From Streptomyces sp. DH41 (GTDB lineage Bacteria > Actinomycetota > Actinomycetes > Streptomycetales > Streptomycetaceae): a stretch of 64,000 nt of DNA. Below, one piece after another: positions 1-8,469 of this stretch. The stretch spans positions 1-64,000 of the forward strand of contig NZ_JARVKY010000023.1 in the NCBI RefSeq assembly GCF_029813785.1, given 5' to 3'. Below the pieces are notes generated by a model. That model saw only the letters and a list, made by a program, of their open reading frames with translations. It had not been told where the DNA came from and did not search any database. The position numbers and the translations under genes were made by a program. Position 1 is the stretch's first letter. Each line of letters opens with the position of its first letter.

Positions 1-14
1 GCCCCCCCACACCC

Positions 15-56
15 GGCAGCGGCCCGGCATCCCCGAGAGGATGCCGGGCCGCTGCC
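15..56 (-). terminator. Strong hairpin terminator after nuoN
   Basis: A perfect 18-bp inverted repeat (15-32 and 39-56) encloses a 6-base loop. It lies just past the nuoN stop codon at 77, so it fits as the intrinsic terminator of the nuo operon. There is no clear T-tract, as is common in Streptomyces. Confidence 0.85.
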
Positions 57-76
57 ACAGAGGCGCGAGCGCCGCG

Positions 77-1729
77 TCAGCGCACGAACACCCCCGCCTG
101 CCCCGCCAGATCCAGGAAGTACTGCGGTGCCACTCCGAGCACCACCGTGACCGCCACACCGACGCCGATCGCCGTCATCGTCAGCGGTGACGGCACCGCG
201 ACGGTCGGGCCCTCCGGGCGCGGCTCGCTGAAGAACATCAGGACGATCACTCGGATGTAGAAGAACGCCGCGATCGCCGACGAGATCACACCGATCACGA
301 CCAGCGGGGCCGCACCGCCCTCCGCCGCCGCCTTGAACACGGCGAACTTCCCCGAGAAGCCGGAGGTCAGCGGGATGCCCGCGAAGGCCAGCAGGAACAC
401 CGCGAACACGGCCGCCACCAGCGGCGACCTGCGCCCGAGCCCGGCCCACTTCGACAGGTGCGTCGCCTCGCCGCCCGCGTCGCGCACCAGCGTGACGACC
501 GCGAAGGCGCCGATCGTCACGAAGGAGTACGCGGCCAGGTAGAAGAGGACGGACGAGACGCCGTCCGGCGTGGTGGCGATGACACCCGCGAGGATGAAGC
601 CCGCGTGCGCGATCGACGAGTACGCCAGCAGCCGCTTGATGTCGGTCTGCGTGATCGCGACGATCGCGCCGGCCAGCATGGTGACGATCGCCACGCCCCA
701 CATCACCGGCCGCCAGTCCCAGCGCAGGCCGGGCAGAACGACGTAGAGGATGCGGAGCAGCGCGCCGAAGGCCGCCACCTTGGTCGCCGCCGCCATGAAG
801 CCGGTCACCGGTGTCGGCGCGCCCTGGTACACGTCCGGCGTCCACATGTGGAACGGCACCGCGCCCACCTTGAACAGCAGGCCCATGACGATCAGCGCGG
901 AGCCGACGAGCAGCAGCGCGTCGTTGCCCATGGTGTCGGCGAGCGCCGGAGTGACGTTCTGCACGGTGCCGTCGACGACCTGCGCGATCGTGCCGTACGA
1001 CATGGAGCCCGCGTAGCCGTAGAGCAGGGCGATGCCGAACAGGGTGAACGCGGAGGCGAAGGCGCCGAGCAGGAAGTACTTGACGGCCGCCTCCTGCGAC
1101 ATCAGCCGCTTGCGGCGGGCCAGCGCGCACAGCAGGTAGAGCGGGAGGGAGAAGACCTCCAGGGCCACGAAGAGCGTCAGCAGGTCGTTGGCCGCCGGGA
1201 AGACCAGCATGCCGGCGACGGCGAAGAGCAGCAGCGGGAACACCTCGGTGGTGGTGAACCCGGCCTTCACCGCCTTCTGCTCGCTCTCGCTGCCCGGTAC
1301 GGACGCGGCCTGCGCGGCGAAGGAGTCGACGCGGTTGCCGTGCGCCTCCGGGTCGAGGCGCCGTTCGGCGAACGTGAAGAGGCCGACCAGGCTCGCCAGC
1401 AGGATCGTGCCCTGAAGGAACAGGGCCGGTCCGTCGACGGCGATGGCGCCCATCGCCGCGATGCCCGCCTTGGTCGTGCCGTATCCGCCCGCCGCGAGCG
1501 CGACGACCGCGGCGAAGGCGGCGACGAGCGCGACGGCGGACACGAACGTCTGCACGTGGTAGCGGGCTCTGCGCGGCACGAAGGCCTCGATCAGGATTCC
1601 GATGATCGCCGCGCCGAGGACGATGAGCACGGGCGACAGCTGCCCGTACTCGATCTTCGGTGCGTCGATCTTCGAGATCGGGTCGGCCGCCGCCGTTGTC
1701 CACAGGCTGTGGACGGCTGTTGCGCTCAC
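77..1729 (-). CDS. nuoN: NADH-quinone oxidoreductase subunit N
   Basis: This is a 550-residue polytopic membrane protein, one of the three antiporter-like proton-pumping subunits of complex I. It is hydrophobic throughout, with the family's conserved segment around KVGAVPFHMWTPDVYQGAPT and the following VAAFGALLR region. It is the last gene of the operon. Its GTG start at 1729 overlaps the nuoM TGA stop by 4 bp, which implies translational coupling. A loop near residues 120-160, containing SVPGSESEQK, is longer than in enterobacterial NuoN. A perfect hairpin terminator follows. Family and position leave little doubt. Confidence 0.97.
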   Translation of the reverse strand: MSATAVHSLWTTAAADPISKIDAPKIEYGQLSPVLIVLGAAIIGILIEAFVPRRARYHVQTFVSAVALVAAFAAVVALAAGGYGTTKAGIAAMGAIAVDGPALFLQGTILLASLVGLFTFAERRLDPEAHGNRVDSFAAQAASVPGSESEQKAVKAGFTTTEVFPLLLFAVAGMLVFPAANDLLTLFVALEVFSLPLYLLCALARRKRLMSQEAAVKYFLLGAFASAFTLFGIALLYGYAGSMSYGTIAQVVDGTVQNVTPALADTMGNDALLLVGSALIVMGLLFKVGAVPFHMWTPDVYQGAPTPVTGFMAAATKVAAFGALLRILYVVLPGLRWDWRPVMWGVAIVTMLAGAIVAITQTDIKRLLAYSSIAHAGFILAGVIATTPDGVSSVLFYLAAYSFVTIGAFAVVTLVRDAGGEATHLSKWAGLGRRSPLVAAVFAVFLLAFAGIPLTSGFSGKFAVFKAAAEGGAAPLVVIGVISSAIAAFFYIRVIVLMFFSEPRPEGPTVAVPSPLTMTAIGVGVAVTVVLGVAPQYFLDLAGQAGVFVR

Positions 1730-3297
1730 TTGGCCGCCTCCACCTCAGGCTCGGGGTCCTTCTTCTGTACGTCGGACATGGTCTGCTCCACCGCGGGGTT
1801 GACGATGTCCGTGAGGGGCTTCGGGTAGACGCCCAGGCCGATCAGCAGTGCCACCAGCGGCGCCACGACCACCAGCTCACGCACCCGCAGGTCGGGCATC
1901 GCGGACACCGCGGGCTTCACCGGGCCCGTCATCGTCCGCTGGTAGAGGACGAGGGTGTAGAGCGCGGCGAGGACGATGCCGAAGGTGGCGATGATGCCGA
2001 TCACCGGATAGCGCGTGAAGGTGCCCACCAGGACCAGGAACTCACTGACGAAGGGCGCGAGACCCGGCAGGGAGAGGGTCGCCAGGCCGCCGATCAGGAA
2101 GGTGCCGGCGAGCACCGGGGCGACTTTCTGCACTCCGCCGTAGTCGGCGATGAGCCGCGATCCGCGCCGCGAGATCAGGAAACCGGCGATCAGCATCAGG
2201 ACGGCGGTCGAGATCCCGTGGTTGACCATGTACAGCGTGGCGCCGGACTGGCCCTGGCTGGTCATCGCGAAGATGCCCATGATGATGAAGCCGAAGTGGG
2301 AGATCGACGCGTAGGCGATCAGTCGCTTGATGTCGCGCTGGCCGACCGCGAGCAGCGCCCCGTAGATGATGCTGATGACCGCCAGGACGAGGACGACCGG
2401 CGTCGCCCACTTGCTCGCCTCCGGGAACAGGCCGAGGCAGAAGCGGAGCATCGCGAAGGTGCCGACCTTGTCGACGACCGCCGTGATGAGCACGGCGGTC
2501 GGGGCGGTGGACTCCTGCATGGCGTTGGGCAGCCAGGTGTGCAGCGGCCACAGCGGCGCCTTCACGGCGAAGGCGATGAAGAAGCCGAGGAACAGCCAGC
2601 GTTCCGTGCTGGTCGCCATGTTCAGCTCGCCGCTCGCCCGGGCCTCGGCGATCTCGGTGAGCGAGAAGTTCCCGGCGACCACGTAGAGCCCGATCACCGC
2701 GGCCAGCATGATCAGGCCGCCGGCCAGGTTGTAGAGGAGGAACTTCACGGCGGCGTACGACCGCTGGGTGGCGGCCGTCTTCTCGCCGTGCTCGTGGGCC
2801 CGGTCCCCGAAGCCGCCGATCAGGAAGTACAGCGGGATCAGCATGGCTTCGAAGAAGATGTAGAAGAGGAAGACGTCGGTGGCCTCGAAGGAGATGATCA
2901 CCATCGCCTCGACGGCCAGGATCAGGGCGAAGAAGCCCTGCGTCGGCCGCCACCGGCTGCTGCCGGTCTCCAGCGGGTCGGCGTCGTGCCAGCCCGCGAG
3001 GATGATGAACGGGATCAGCAGGGCGGTCAGCGCGATCAGTGCCACCGCGATGCCGTCCACGCCCAGCTCGTACCGGACGCCGAACTCCGCGATCCAGGAG
3101 TGGGACTCGGTGAGCTGGTAGCGGTCGCCGTCGGGGTCGAAGCGGATCAGGACCGTGACCGCCAGCGCGAGCGTGGCCAGCGAGACCAGCAGCGCCAGCC
3201 ACTTGGCCGCGGTGCGTTTCGCGGCCGGCACGGCTGCCGTGGCGATCGCCCCGACGGCCGGCAGCGCCGCCGTGACTGTCAGCAGGGGAAAGGACAT
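1726..3297 (-). CDS. nuoM: NADH-quinone oxidoreductase subunit M
   Basis: This 523-residue antiporter-like subunit of complex I starts at the ATG at 3297 (MSFPLLTVTAALPAVGA). The open frame extends much further upstream, but that part is antisense-like sequence over nuoL. Conserved features include EAMLIPLYFLIG with the membrane Glu, FFIAFAVKAPLWPLHTWLP, and the KRLIAYASISHFGFI segment. It lies 5 bp after nuoL, and its stop overlaps the nuoN start. A charged C-terminal tail (MSDVQKKDPEPEVEAAK) extends past the last membrane helix. Confidence 0.97.
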   Translation of the reverse strand: MSFPLLTVTAALPAVGAIATAAVPAAKRTAAKWLALLVSLATLALAVTVLIRFDPDGDRYQLTESHSWIAEFGVRYELGVDGIAVALIALTALLIPFIILAGWHDADPLETGSSRWRPTQGFFALILAVEAMVIISFEATDVFLFYIFFEAMLIPLYFLIGGFGDRAHEHGEKTAATQRSYAAVKFLLYNLAGGLIMLAAVIGLYVVAGNFSLTEIAEARASGELNMATSTERWLFLGFFIAFAVKAPLWPLHTWLPNAMQESTAPTAVLITAVVDKVGTFAMLRFCLGLFPEASKWATPVVLVLAVISIIYGALLAVGQRDIKRLIAYASISHFGFIIMGIFAMTSQGQSGATLYMVNHGISTAVLMLIAGFLISRRGSRLIADYGGVQKVAPVLAGTFLIGGLATLSLPGLAPFVSEFLVLVGTFTRYPVIGIIATFGIVLAALYTLVLYQRTMTGPVKPAVSAMPDLRVRELVVVAPLVALLIGLGVYPKPLTDIVNPAVEQTMSDVQKKDPEPEVEAAK

Positions 3298-3302
3298 CGG
3301 TA

Positions 3303-5294
3303 TCAGACCGCCCTCATCAGCAGGGTCGCGGCGACGAGGACCGCCGCACCGCCGAACATCGAGACCGCGTAACTGCGCGCGAACCCGTTCTGCAGCTTGC
3401 GCATCCGCCCGGACAGGCCGCCGACCGAGGCCGCCGTGCCGTTGACGACCCCGTCGACCAGGGAGTGGTCTACGTAGACCAGGGAGCGCGTGAGGTGCTC
3501 GCCGCCGCGGACCAGGACGACGTGGTTGAAGTCGTCCTGGAGCAGGTCGCGCCGGGCGGCCCGGGTGAGCAGCGACCCTCGCGGGGCGACGGCCGGCACC
3601 GGACGGCGGCCGTACTGCGCCCAGGCGGCCGCGACGCCGATCACCATGACGGCGACCGTGGAGACGGTGACCGTCAGGGCGCTGATCGGCGCGTGGCCGT
3701 GGTCGTGTCCGGTGATGGGCTCCAGCCAGTGCAGGAAGCGGTCTCCGACGCCGAAGAAGGCACCCGCGAACACCGAGCCGAAAGCGAGCACGATCATCGG
3801 GATCGTCATGAGCCCCGGCGACTCGTGCGGGTGCGGCGGGCCCGCCGCGGCAGCGGCATGTCCGGAATCGGTCTCGCCGCGTGTCTCGGCGGCGGGCTCC
3901 ACGTCGGGCTTCGCGGGCGACGGCGTCGGGGCGTTGCGCCAGCGCTCCTCGCCGAAGAACGTCATCAGCATCACGCGCGTCATGTAGTACGCCGTGAGGG
4001 CCGCGCCCAGCAGGGCGCAGGCGCCGAGGATCCAGCCCTCGGTGCCGCCCTTGGCGAACGCCGCCTCGATGATCTTGTCCTTGGAGAAGAAACCGGACAG
4101 ACCCGGGAAGCCGATGATGGCCAGGTAGCCGAGGCCGAAGGTGACGAACGTGACCGGCATGTACTTGCGCAGTCCGCCGTAGCGGCGCATGTCGACCTCG
4201 TCGTTCATGCCGTGCATGACCGAACCGGCGCCGAGGAACAGCCCGGCCTTGAAGAAGCCGTGCGTCACCAGGTGCATGATCGCGAAGACGTAGCCGATGG
4301 GGCCGAGTCCGGCGGCCAGCACCATGTAGCCGATCTGCGACATGGTCGAGCCGGCCAGTGCCTTCTTGATGTCGTCCTTGGCACAACCGACGATCGCACC
4401 GAACAGCAGCGTGACCGCGCCGACGATGGTGACCACCAGCTGCGCGTCGGGCGCGCCGTTGAAGATGGCGCCGGAGCGGACGATCAGGTACACGCCCGCC
4501 GTCACCATGGTCGCGGCGTGGATGAGGGCGGAGACCGGGGTCGGGCCCTCCATCGCGTCCCCGAGCCAGGACTGCAGCGGCACCTGGGCGGACTTGCCGC
4601 AGGCGGCGAGCAGCAGCATCAGCGCGATCGCGGTGAGCTTGCCCTCGTCGGCTCCGCCTGCGAGTCCGGCCTCTCCGTGGTCGCCGAGCACCGGCCCGAA
4701 GGCGAAGGTGCCGAACCACAGGAACATCAGCATGATCGCGATGGACAGGCCCATGTCGCCGACGCGGTTGACCAGGAAGGCCTTCTTCGCGGCGGTGGCG
4801 GCGCTGGGCTTGTGCTGCCAGAAGCCGATCAGCAGGTAGGAGGCGAGACCGACGCCCTCCCAGCCGACGTACAGCAGCAGGTAGTTGTCGGCGAGGACGA
4901 GCAGCAGCATCGCCGCGAGGAACAGGTTCAGGTAGCCGAAGAAGCGGCGGCGGCGCTCGTCGTGCTCCATGTACGCGATCGAGTACAGGTGGATGAGCGA
5001 GCCGACGCCGGTGATCAGCAGGACGAACGTCATCGACAGCTGGTCGAGCCGGAAGGCGACGTCGGCCTGGAATCCCTCCACCGGGATCCAGCTGAACAGG
5101 TGCTGCGTCAGGCTGCGGTCCTCGGCGCCGCTGCCGAGCATGTCGGTGAAGAGGACGACACCGATCACGAAGGACGCGGCGGCCAGCAGTGTGCCGATCC
5201 AGTGGCCGACGGCGTCCAGCCGTCGTCCGCCGCACAGCAGGACCGCCGCTCCGAGCAGGGGCGCCGCCACCAGCAGCGCAATGAGATTCTCCAC
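3303..5294 (-). CDS. nuoL: NADH-quinone oxidoreductase subunit L
   Basis: This 663-residue protein is the distal proton-pumping subunit of complex I. It begins MENLIALLVAAPLLGAAVLL and carries the family segments YVGWEGVGLASYLLIGFW, GKSAQVPLQSWLGDAMEGPT and HAATMVTAGVYL. A His-rich, low-complexity loop (residues about 465-490, HAAAAAGPPHPHESPG) sits between late helices. It lies 14 bp after nuoK and 5 bp before nuoM. The C-terminal part holds the long lateral helix region expected of the subunit. Its length is normal for actinobacterial NuoL. Confidence 0.97.
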   Translation of the reverse strand: MENLIALLVAAPLLGAAVLLCGGRRLDAVGHWIGTLLAAASFVIGVVLFTDMLGSGAEDRSLTQHLFSWIPVEGFQADVAFRLDQLSMTFVLLITGVGSLIHLYSIAYMEHDERRRRFFGYLNLFLAAMLLLVLADNYLLLYVGWEGVGLASYLLIGFWQHKPSAATAAKKAFLVNRVGDMGLSIAIMLMFLWFGTFAFGPVLGDHGEAGLAGGADEGKLTAIALMLLLAACGKSAQVPLQSWLGDAMEGPTPVSALIHAATMVTAGVYLIVRSGAIFNGAPDAQLVVTIVGAVTLLFGAIVGCAKDDIKKALAGSTMSQIGYMVLAAGLGPIGYVFAIMHLVTHGFFKAGLFLGAGSVMHGMNDEVDMRRYGGLRKYMPVTFVTFGLGYLAIIGFPGLSGFFSKDKIIEAAFAKGGTEGWILGACALLGAALTAYYMTRVMLMTFFGEERWRNAPTPSPAKPDVEPAAETRGETDSGHAAAAAGPPHPHESPGLMTIPMIVLAFGSVFAGAFFGVGDRFLHWLEPITGHDHGHAPISALTVTVSTVAVMVIGVAAAWAQYGRRPVPAVAPRGSLLTRAARRDLLQDDFNHVVLVRGGEHLTRSLVYVDHSLVDGVVNGTAASVGGLSGRMRKLQNGFARSYAVSMFGGAAVLVAATLLMRAV

Positions 5295-5308
5295 GATTCA
5301 GCGACCCC

Positions 5309-5608
5309 TCACAGCTTCATCAGGCTGGCGTCGTCGACCGAGGCCGAGTGGCGGGAACGGAACAGGGACACGATGATCGCGAGCCCGACCACGACCTCCG
5401 CGGCGGCGACGACCATCGTGAAGAAGGCCATGATCTGGCCGTCGAGGTTGCCGTGCATCCGGGAGAAGGCGACGAACGCGAGGTTGCAGGCGTTGAGCAT
5501 GAGCTCGACGCACATGAAGACCACGATCGCGTTGCGCCTGATCAGCACGCCGGTGGCACCGATCGTGAACAACAGGGCCGCGAGGTAGAGGTAGTTGACG
5601 GGGTTCAC
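5309..5608 (-). CDS. nuoK: NADH-quinone oxidoreductase subunit K
   Basis: This small 99-residue subunit has three membrane helices. The MnhC-like core IVVFMCVELMLNACNLAFVA contains the conserved membrane glutamate used in proton translocation. It begins MNPVNYLYLAALLFTIGATG. The stop codon of nuoJ overlaps its start by 4 bp. Length and sequence are typical for NuoK. Confidence 0.97.
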   Translation of the reverse strand: MNPVNYLYLAALLFTIGATGVLIRRNAIVVFMCVELMLNACNLAFVAFSRMHGNLDGQIMAFFTMVVAAAEVVVGLAIIVSLFRSRHSASVDDASLMKL

Positions 5609-6462
5609 TTCGACGCCTCCTCGGACCGCTCGGAGTCGGCCGGATCGACCGCCTTGCGCTCCAGACGCTCCTCGGACCGCTGCTCCAGCGCCTTCAGATC
5701 GCCCAGCGCCTCCATCGACACGTCACGGATCTGGCCCCGCTCGCGCAGCGTCCTGCTGACGGTGAGCTCGGACGGGGTGCCGTCGGGCAGCAGGCCCGCG
5801 ATGTCGACCGCGTTGTGCCGGGCGTACACGCCGGGTGCGGGCAGCGGCGGCAGGTGCTTGCCTTCGCGGACGCGCCGCTCGGCCAGCTCGCGCTGGGTCG
5901 CCGCCCGTTCGGTGCGCTCGCGGTGGGTGAGCACCATGGCGCCGACTGCGGCCGTGATGAGCAGGGCGCCGGTGATCTCGAAGGCGAAGACGTACTTGGT
6001 GAAGATGAGGGAGGCGAGGCCCTCCACGTTGCCGTTCGCGTTCGCCTGGGCCAGGCCGCTGAACTCCGTGACGGACGCGTTGCCGATGCCGGCGATCAAC
6101 AGGATGCCGAAGCCGAGCCCGGACAGCAGGGCCAGCCAGCGCTGGCCCTTGATGGTCTCCTTGAGGGAGTCCGCCGCGGTGACACCGACGAGCATCACCA
6201 CGAACAGGAACAGCATCATGATCGCGCCGGTGTAGACGATGATCTGCACCACGCCGAGGAAGTACGCGCCGTTGGCGAGGTAGAACACCGCCAGGATGAT
6301 CATGGTCCCGGCGAGGCAGAGCGCGCTGTGCACGGCCCTCTTCATGAAGACGGTGCACAGGGCGCCGATCACCGCGACGGTGCCGAGGATCCAGAACTGG
6401 ACGGCCTCTCCGGTGGAGGTGCCGGCGGAGAGAGTCGCCGCGGCGGCGAGCTGCCCGGTCAT
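5605..6462 (-). CDS. nuoJ: NADH-quinone oxidoreductase subunit J
   Basis: The protein has 285 residues from the ATG at 6462 (MTGQLAAAATLSAG), which overlaps the nuoI stop in an ATGA. Five hydrophobic segments carry the family sequence ALCLAGTMIILAVFYLANGAYFLGVVQIIVYTGAIMMLFLFVVML, of which the stretch around VQIIVYTGAIMMLF is diagnostic. It has about 100 extra C-terminal hydrophilic residues (from THRERTERAATQ to the end) compared with enterobacterial NuoJ, as in other actinobacteria. It is a membrane-arm subunit of complex I. Confidence 0.96.
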   Translation of the reverse strand: MTGQLAAAATLSAGTSTGEAVQFWILGTVAVIGALCTVFMKRAVHSALCLAGTMIILAVFYLANGAYFLGVVQIIVYTGAIMMLFLFVVMLVGVTAADSLKETIKGQRWLALLSGLGFGILLIAGIGNASVTEFSGLAQANANGNVEGLASLIFTKYVFAFEITGALLITAAVGAMVLTHRERTERAATQRELAERRVREGKHLPPLPAPGVYARHNAVDIAGLLPDGTPSELTVSRTLRERGQIRDVSMEALGDLKALEQRSEERLERKAVDPADSERSEEASK

Positions 6463-7100
6463 CGGCGGATCACCTCCTCCGACGCCGGTTCGGTCCCGCC
6501 GAAGGTCGAGTCGCCCTCCTGGACGACCTCGCCCTTGGAGTGAGCTACCTGCTGGACCGTGCCGGGCGCGGCCTCGGTGACAAGGCCCCGGTAGTAGTCC
6601 TGCTCGTCCGTCCCGGGATAAATGGAGTGGGGCGAGTCGACCATGCCCTCCTCCAGGCCGGCCAGCAGCTGCTCCTTGGTGAAGATGAGGTTGGCGCGGC
6701 TGGAGTCGGCCAGTTCGAACTCGTTGGTCATCGTCAGCGCGCGCGTGGGGCACGCCTCGATGCACAGGCCGCACAGGATGCAGCGGGCGTAGTTGATCTG
6801 GTAGACGCGGCCGTACCGCTCGCCCGGGGAGTAGCGCTCCTCGTCCGTGTTGTCCGCGCCCTCCACGTAGATGGCGTCGGCGGGGCAGGCCCAGGCGCAC
6901 AGCTCGCAGCCGACGCACTTCTCCAGGCCGTCCGGATGGCGGTTGAGCTGGTGCCGTCCGTGGAAGCGCGGTGCGGTGGTCTTCCGCTGCTCCGGATACT
7001 GCTCGGTCAGCCGCTTCTTGAACATGGCCTTGAAGGTCACGCCGAAGCCGGCCACGGGGTTCATGAAACCGGGGTCGGTCTCCTTGGGTTCCTCAGCCAT
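6459..7100 (-). CDS. nuoI: NADH-quinone oxidoreductase subunit I (2x4Fe-4S)
   Basis: The protein has 213 residues from ATG 7100 (MAEEPKETDPGFMNPV), chosen because a GGAGG-type ribosome site lies just upstream. It contains two 4Fe-4S cluster motifs, CVGCELCAWACP and CILCGLCIEACP, which carry electrons to the quinone site through clusters N6a/N6b. The first 8 bp overlap the nuoH 3' end. The last ~60 residues (after FTKEQLLAGLEEG) form an acidic tail that is longer than in E. coli NuoI. Confidence 0.97.
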   Translation of the reverse strand: MAEEPKETDPGFMNPVAGFGVTFKAMFKKRLTEQYPEQRKTTAPRFHGRHQLNRHPDGLEKCVGCELCAWACPADAIYVEGADNTDEERYSPGERYGRVYQINYARCILCGLCIEACPTRALTMTNEFELADSSRANLIFTKEQLLAGLEEGMVDSPHSIYPGTDEQDYYRGLVTEAAPGTVQQVAHSKGEVVQEGDSTFGGTEPASEEVIRR

Positions 7101-8469
7101 CGGACGCCTCCTTTCCATCCGTGGATCCACCCACAGATCCGTCACTCTGAGTATCGGGCCCACCACTGACAATCAGCTCCCGCTCCCGGCGCGGACGGCG
7201 CCTGGGCACCGGCGGCAACTCCTGTCCGGGCATCGGCGGTACGGGGAACCCGCCGGCCATCGGGTCGAAGGCGGCCGGTTCCTCGGCGGGCGGTTCGGCC
7301 CGCTTGCCCTTCTCCCGGTACATGTCCACGACGAAGGACAGCACCAGCAGGGCCAGGACGCCGCCGCCGATGTAGAGGGCGATGTCGGTGAAGTCGTAGC
7401 CCTCGTTCCTGAGGGCCCGCACGGTCGCGACCAGCATCAGCCAGACCAGGGAGACCGGGATGAGGACCTTCCAGCCGAGCTTCATCAGCTGGTCGTAACG
7501 GACCCGGGGGAGGGTGCCGCGCAGCCAGATGAAGAAGAACAGCAGCAACTGGACCTTGACCACGAACCAGAGCAGGGGCCACCAGCCGTGGTTGGCGCCC
7601 TCCCAGAAGGTGCTGATGGGCCAGGGGGCCCGCCAGCCGCCGAGGAACAGCGTGGTGGCGACCGCCGAGACCGTCACCATGTTCACGTACTCGGCGAGCA
7701 TGAACATCGCGAACTTGATCGACGAGTACTCGGTGTTGAAGCCGCCCACCAGGTCGCCCTCGGACTCGGGCATGTCGAAGGGGGCGCGGTTGGTCTCGCC
7801 GATCATCGTGACGATGTAGAGGATGAAGGAGACCGGCAGCAGCACGATGTACCAGCGGTCGTTCTGCTGGGCGACGATCTCCGAGGTCGACATCGACCCC
7901 GAGTAGAGGAACACCGAGGCGAACGCGGCGCCCATCGCGATCTCGTAGGAGATCATCTGCGCGCAGGACCGCAGTCCGCCGAGCAGCGGGTAGGTGGAGC
8001 CGGAGCTCCAGCCCGCGAGCACGATGCCGTAGATGCCGACCGAGGCGACCGCCAGGATGAACAGCATCGCGATCGGCAGGTCGGTGAGCTGCATCGTGGT
8101 GCGCTGACCGAAGATCGAGATCTCGTTGCCGGCCGGCCCGAAGGGGATCACCGCGATCGCCATGAAGGCCGGGACGGCCGCGACGATCGGCGCGAGGACG
8201 TACACCGCCTTGTCGGCGCGCTTGACGATGACGTCTTCCTTGAGCATCAGCTTGATGCCGTCGGCGAGCGACTGGAGCATGCCCCAGGGGCCGTTCCGGT
8301 TCGGGCCGATGCGCAGCTGCATCCAGGCGACGACCTTGCGCTCCCACACGATGGAGAAGAGCACGGTCACCATCAGGAAGGCGAAGCAGAACACCGCCTT
8401 GATGACGACCAGCCACCAGGGGTCGGTGCCGAACATCGAGAGGTCTTCAGCGGCGAGGTACGGGCTCAT
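7093..8469 (-). CDS. nuoH: NADH-quinone oxidoreductase subunit H
   Basis: This 458-residue membrane subunit forms much of the quinone chamber. Conserved segments are VWERKVVAWMQLRIGPNRNG near the N-terminus, the first cytosolic loop LADGIKLMLKED, and ETNRAPFDMPESEGDLVGGF in the middle. A Pro/Arg-rich cytosolic tail of about 85 residues follows the last helix (after VVDMYREKGK), so the protein is much longer than the ~325-residue E. coli form. The start ATG at 8469 overlaps the nuoG stop by 4 bp. Confidence 0.97.
   Translation of the reverse strand: MSPYLAAEDLSMFGTDPWWLVVIKAVFCFAFLMVTVLFSIVWERKVVAWMQLRIGPNRNGPWGMLQSLADGIKLMLKEDVIVKRADKAVYVLAPIVAAVPAFMAIAVIPFGPAGNEISIFGQRTTMQLTDLPIAMLFILAVASVGIYGIVLAGWSSGSTYPLLGGLRSCAQMISYEIAMGAAFASVFLYSGSMSTSEIVAQQNDRWYIVLLPVSFILYIVTMIGETNRAPFDMPESEGDLVGGFNTEYSSIKFAMFMLAEYVNMVTVSAVATTLFLGGWRAPWPISTFWEGANHGWWPLLWFVVKVQLLLFFFIWLRGTLPRVRYDQLMKLGWKVLIPVSLVWLMLVATVRALRNEGYDFTDIALYIGGGVLALLVLSFVVDMYREKGKRAEPPAEEPAAFDPMAGGFPVPPMPGQELPPVPRRRPRRERELIVSGGPDTQSDGSVGGSTDGKEASDG

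Noticed and set aside
458..5588. Very long open frames on the plus strand opposite the nuo genes
   Set aside because: Their sequences are Arg/His/Asp/Gln-rich filler with no domains, as expected for the antisense of high-GC3 genes.
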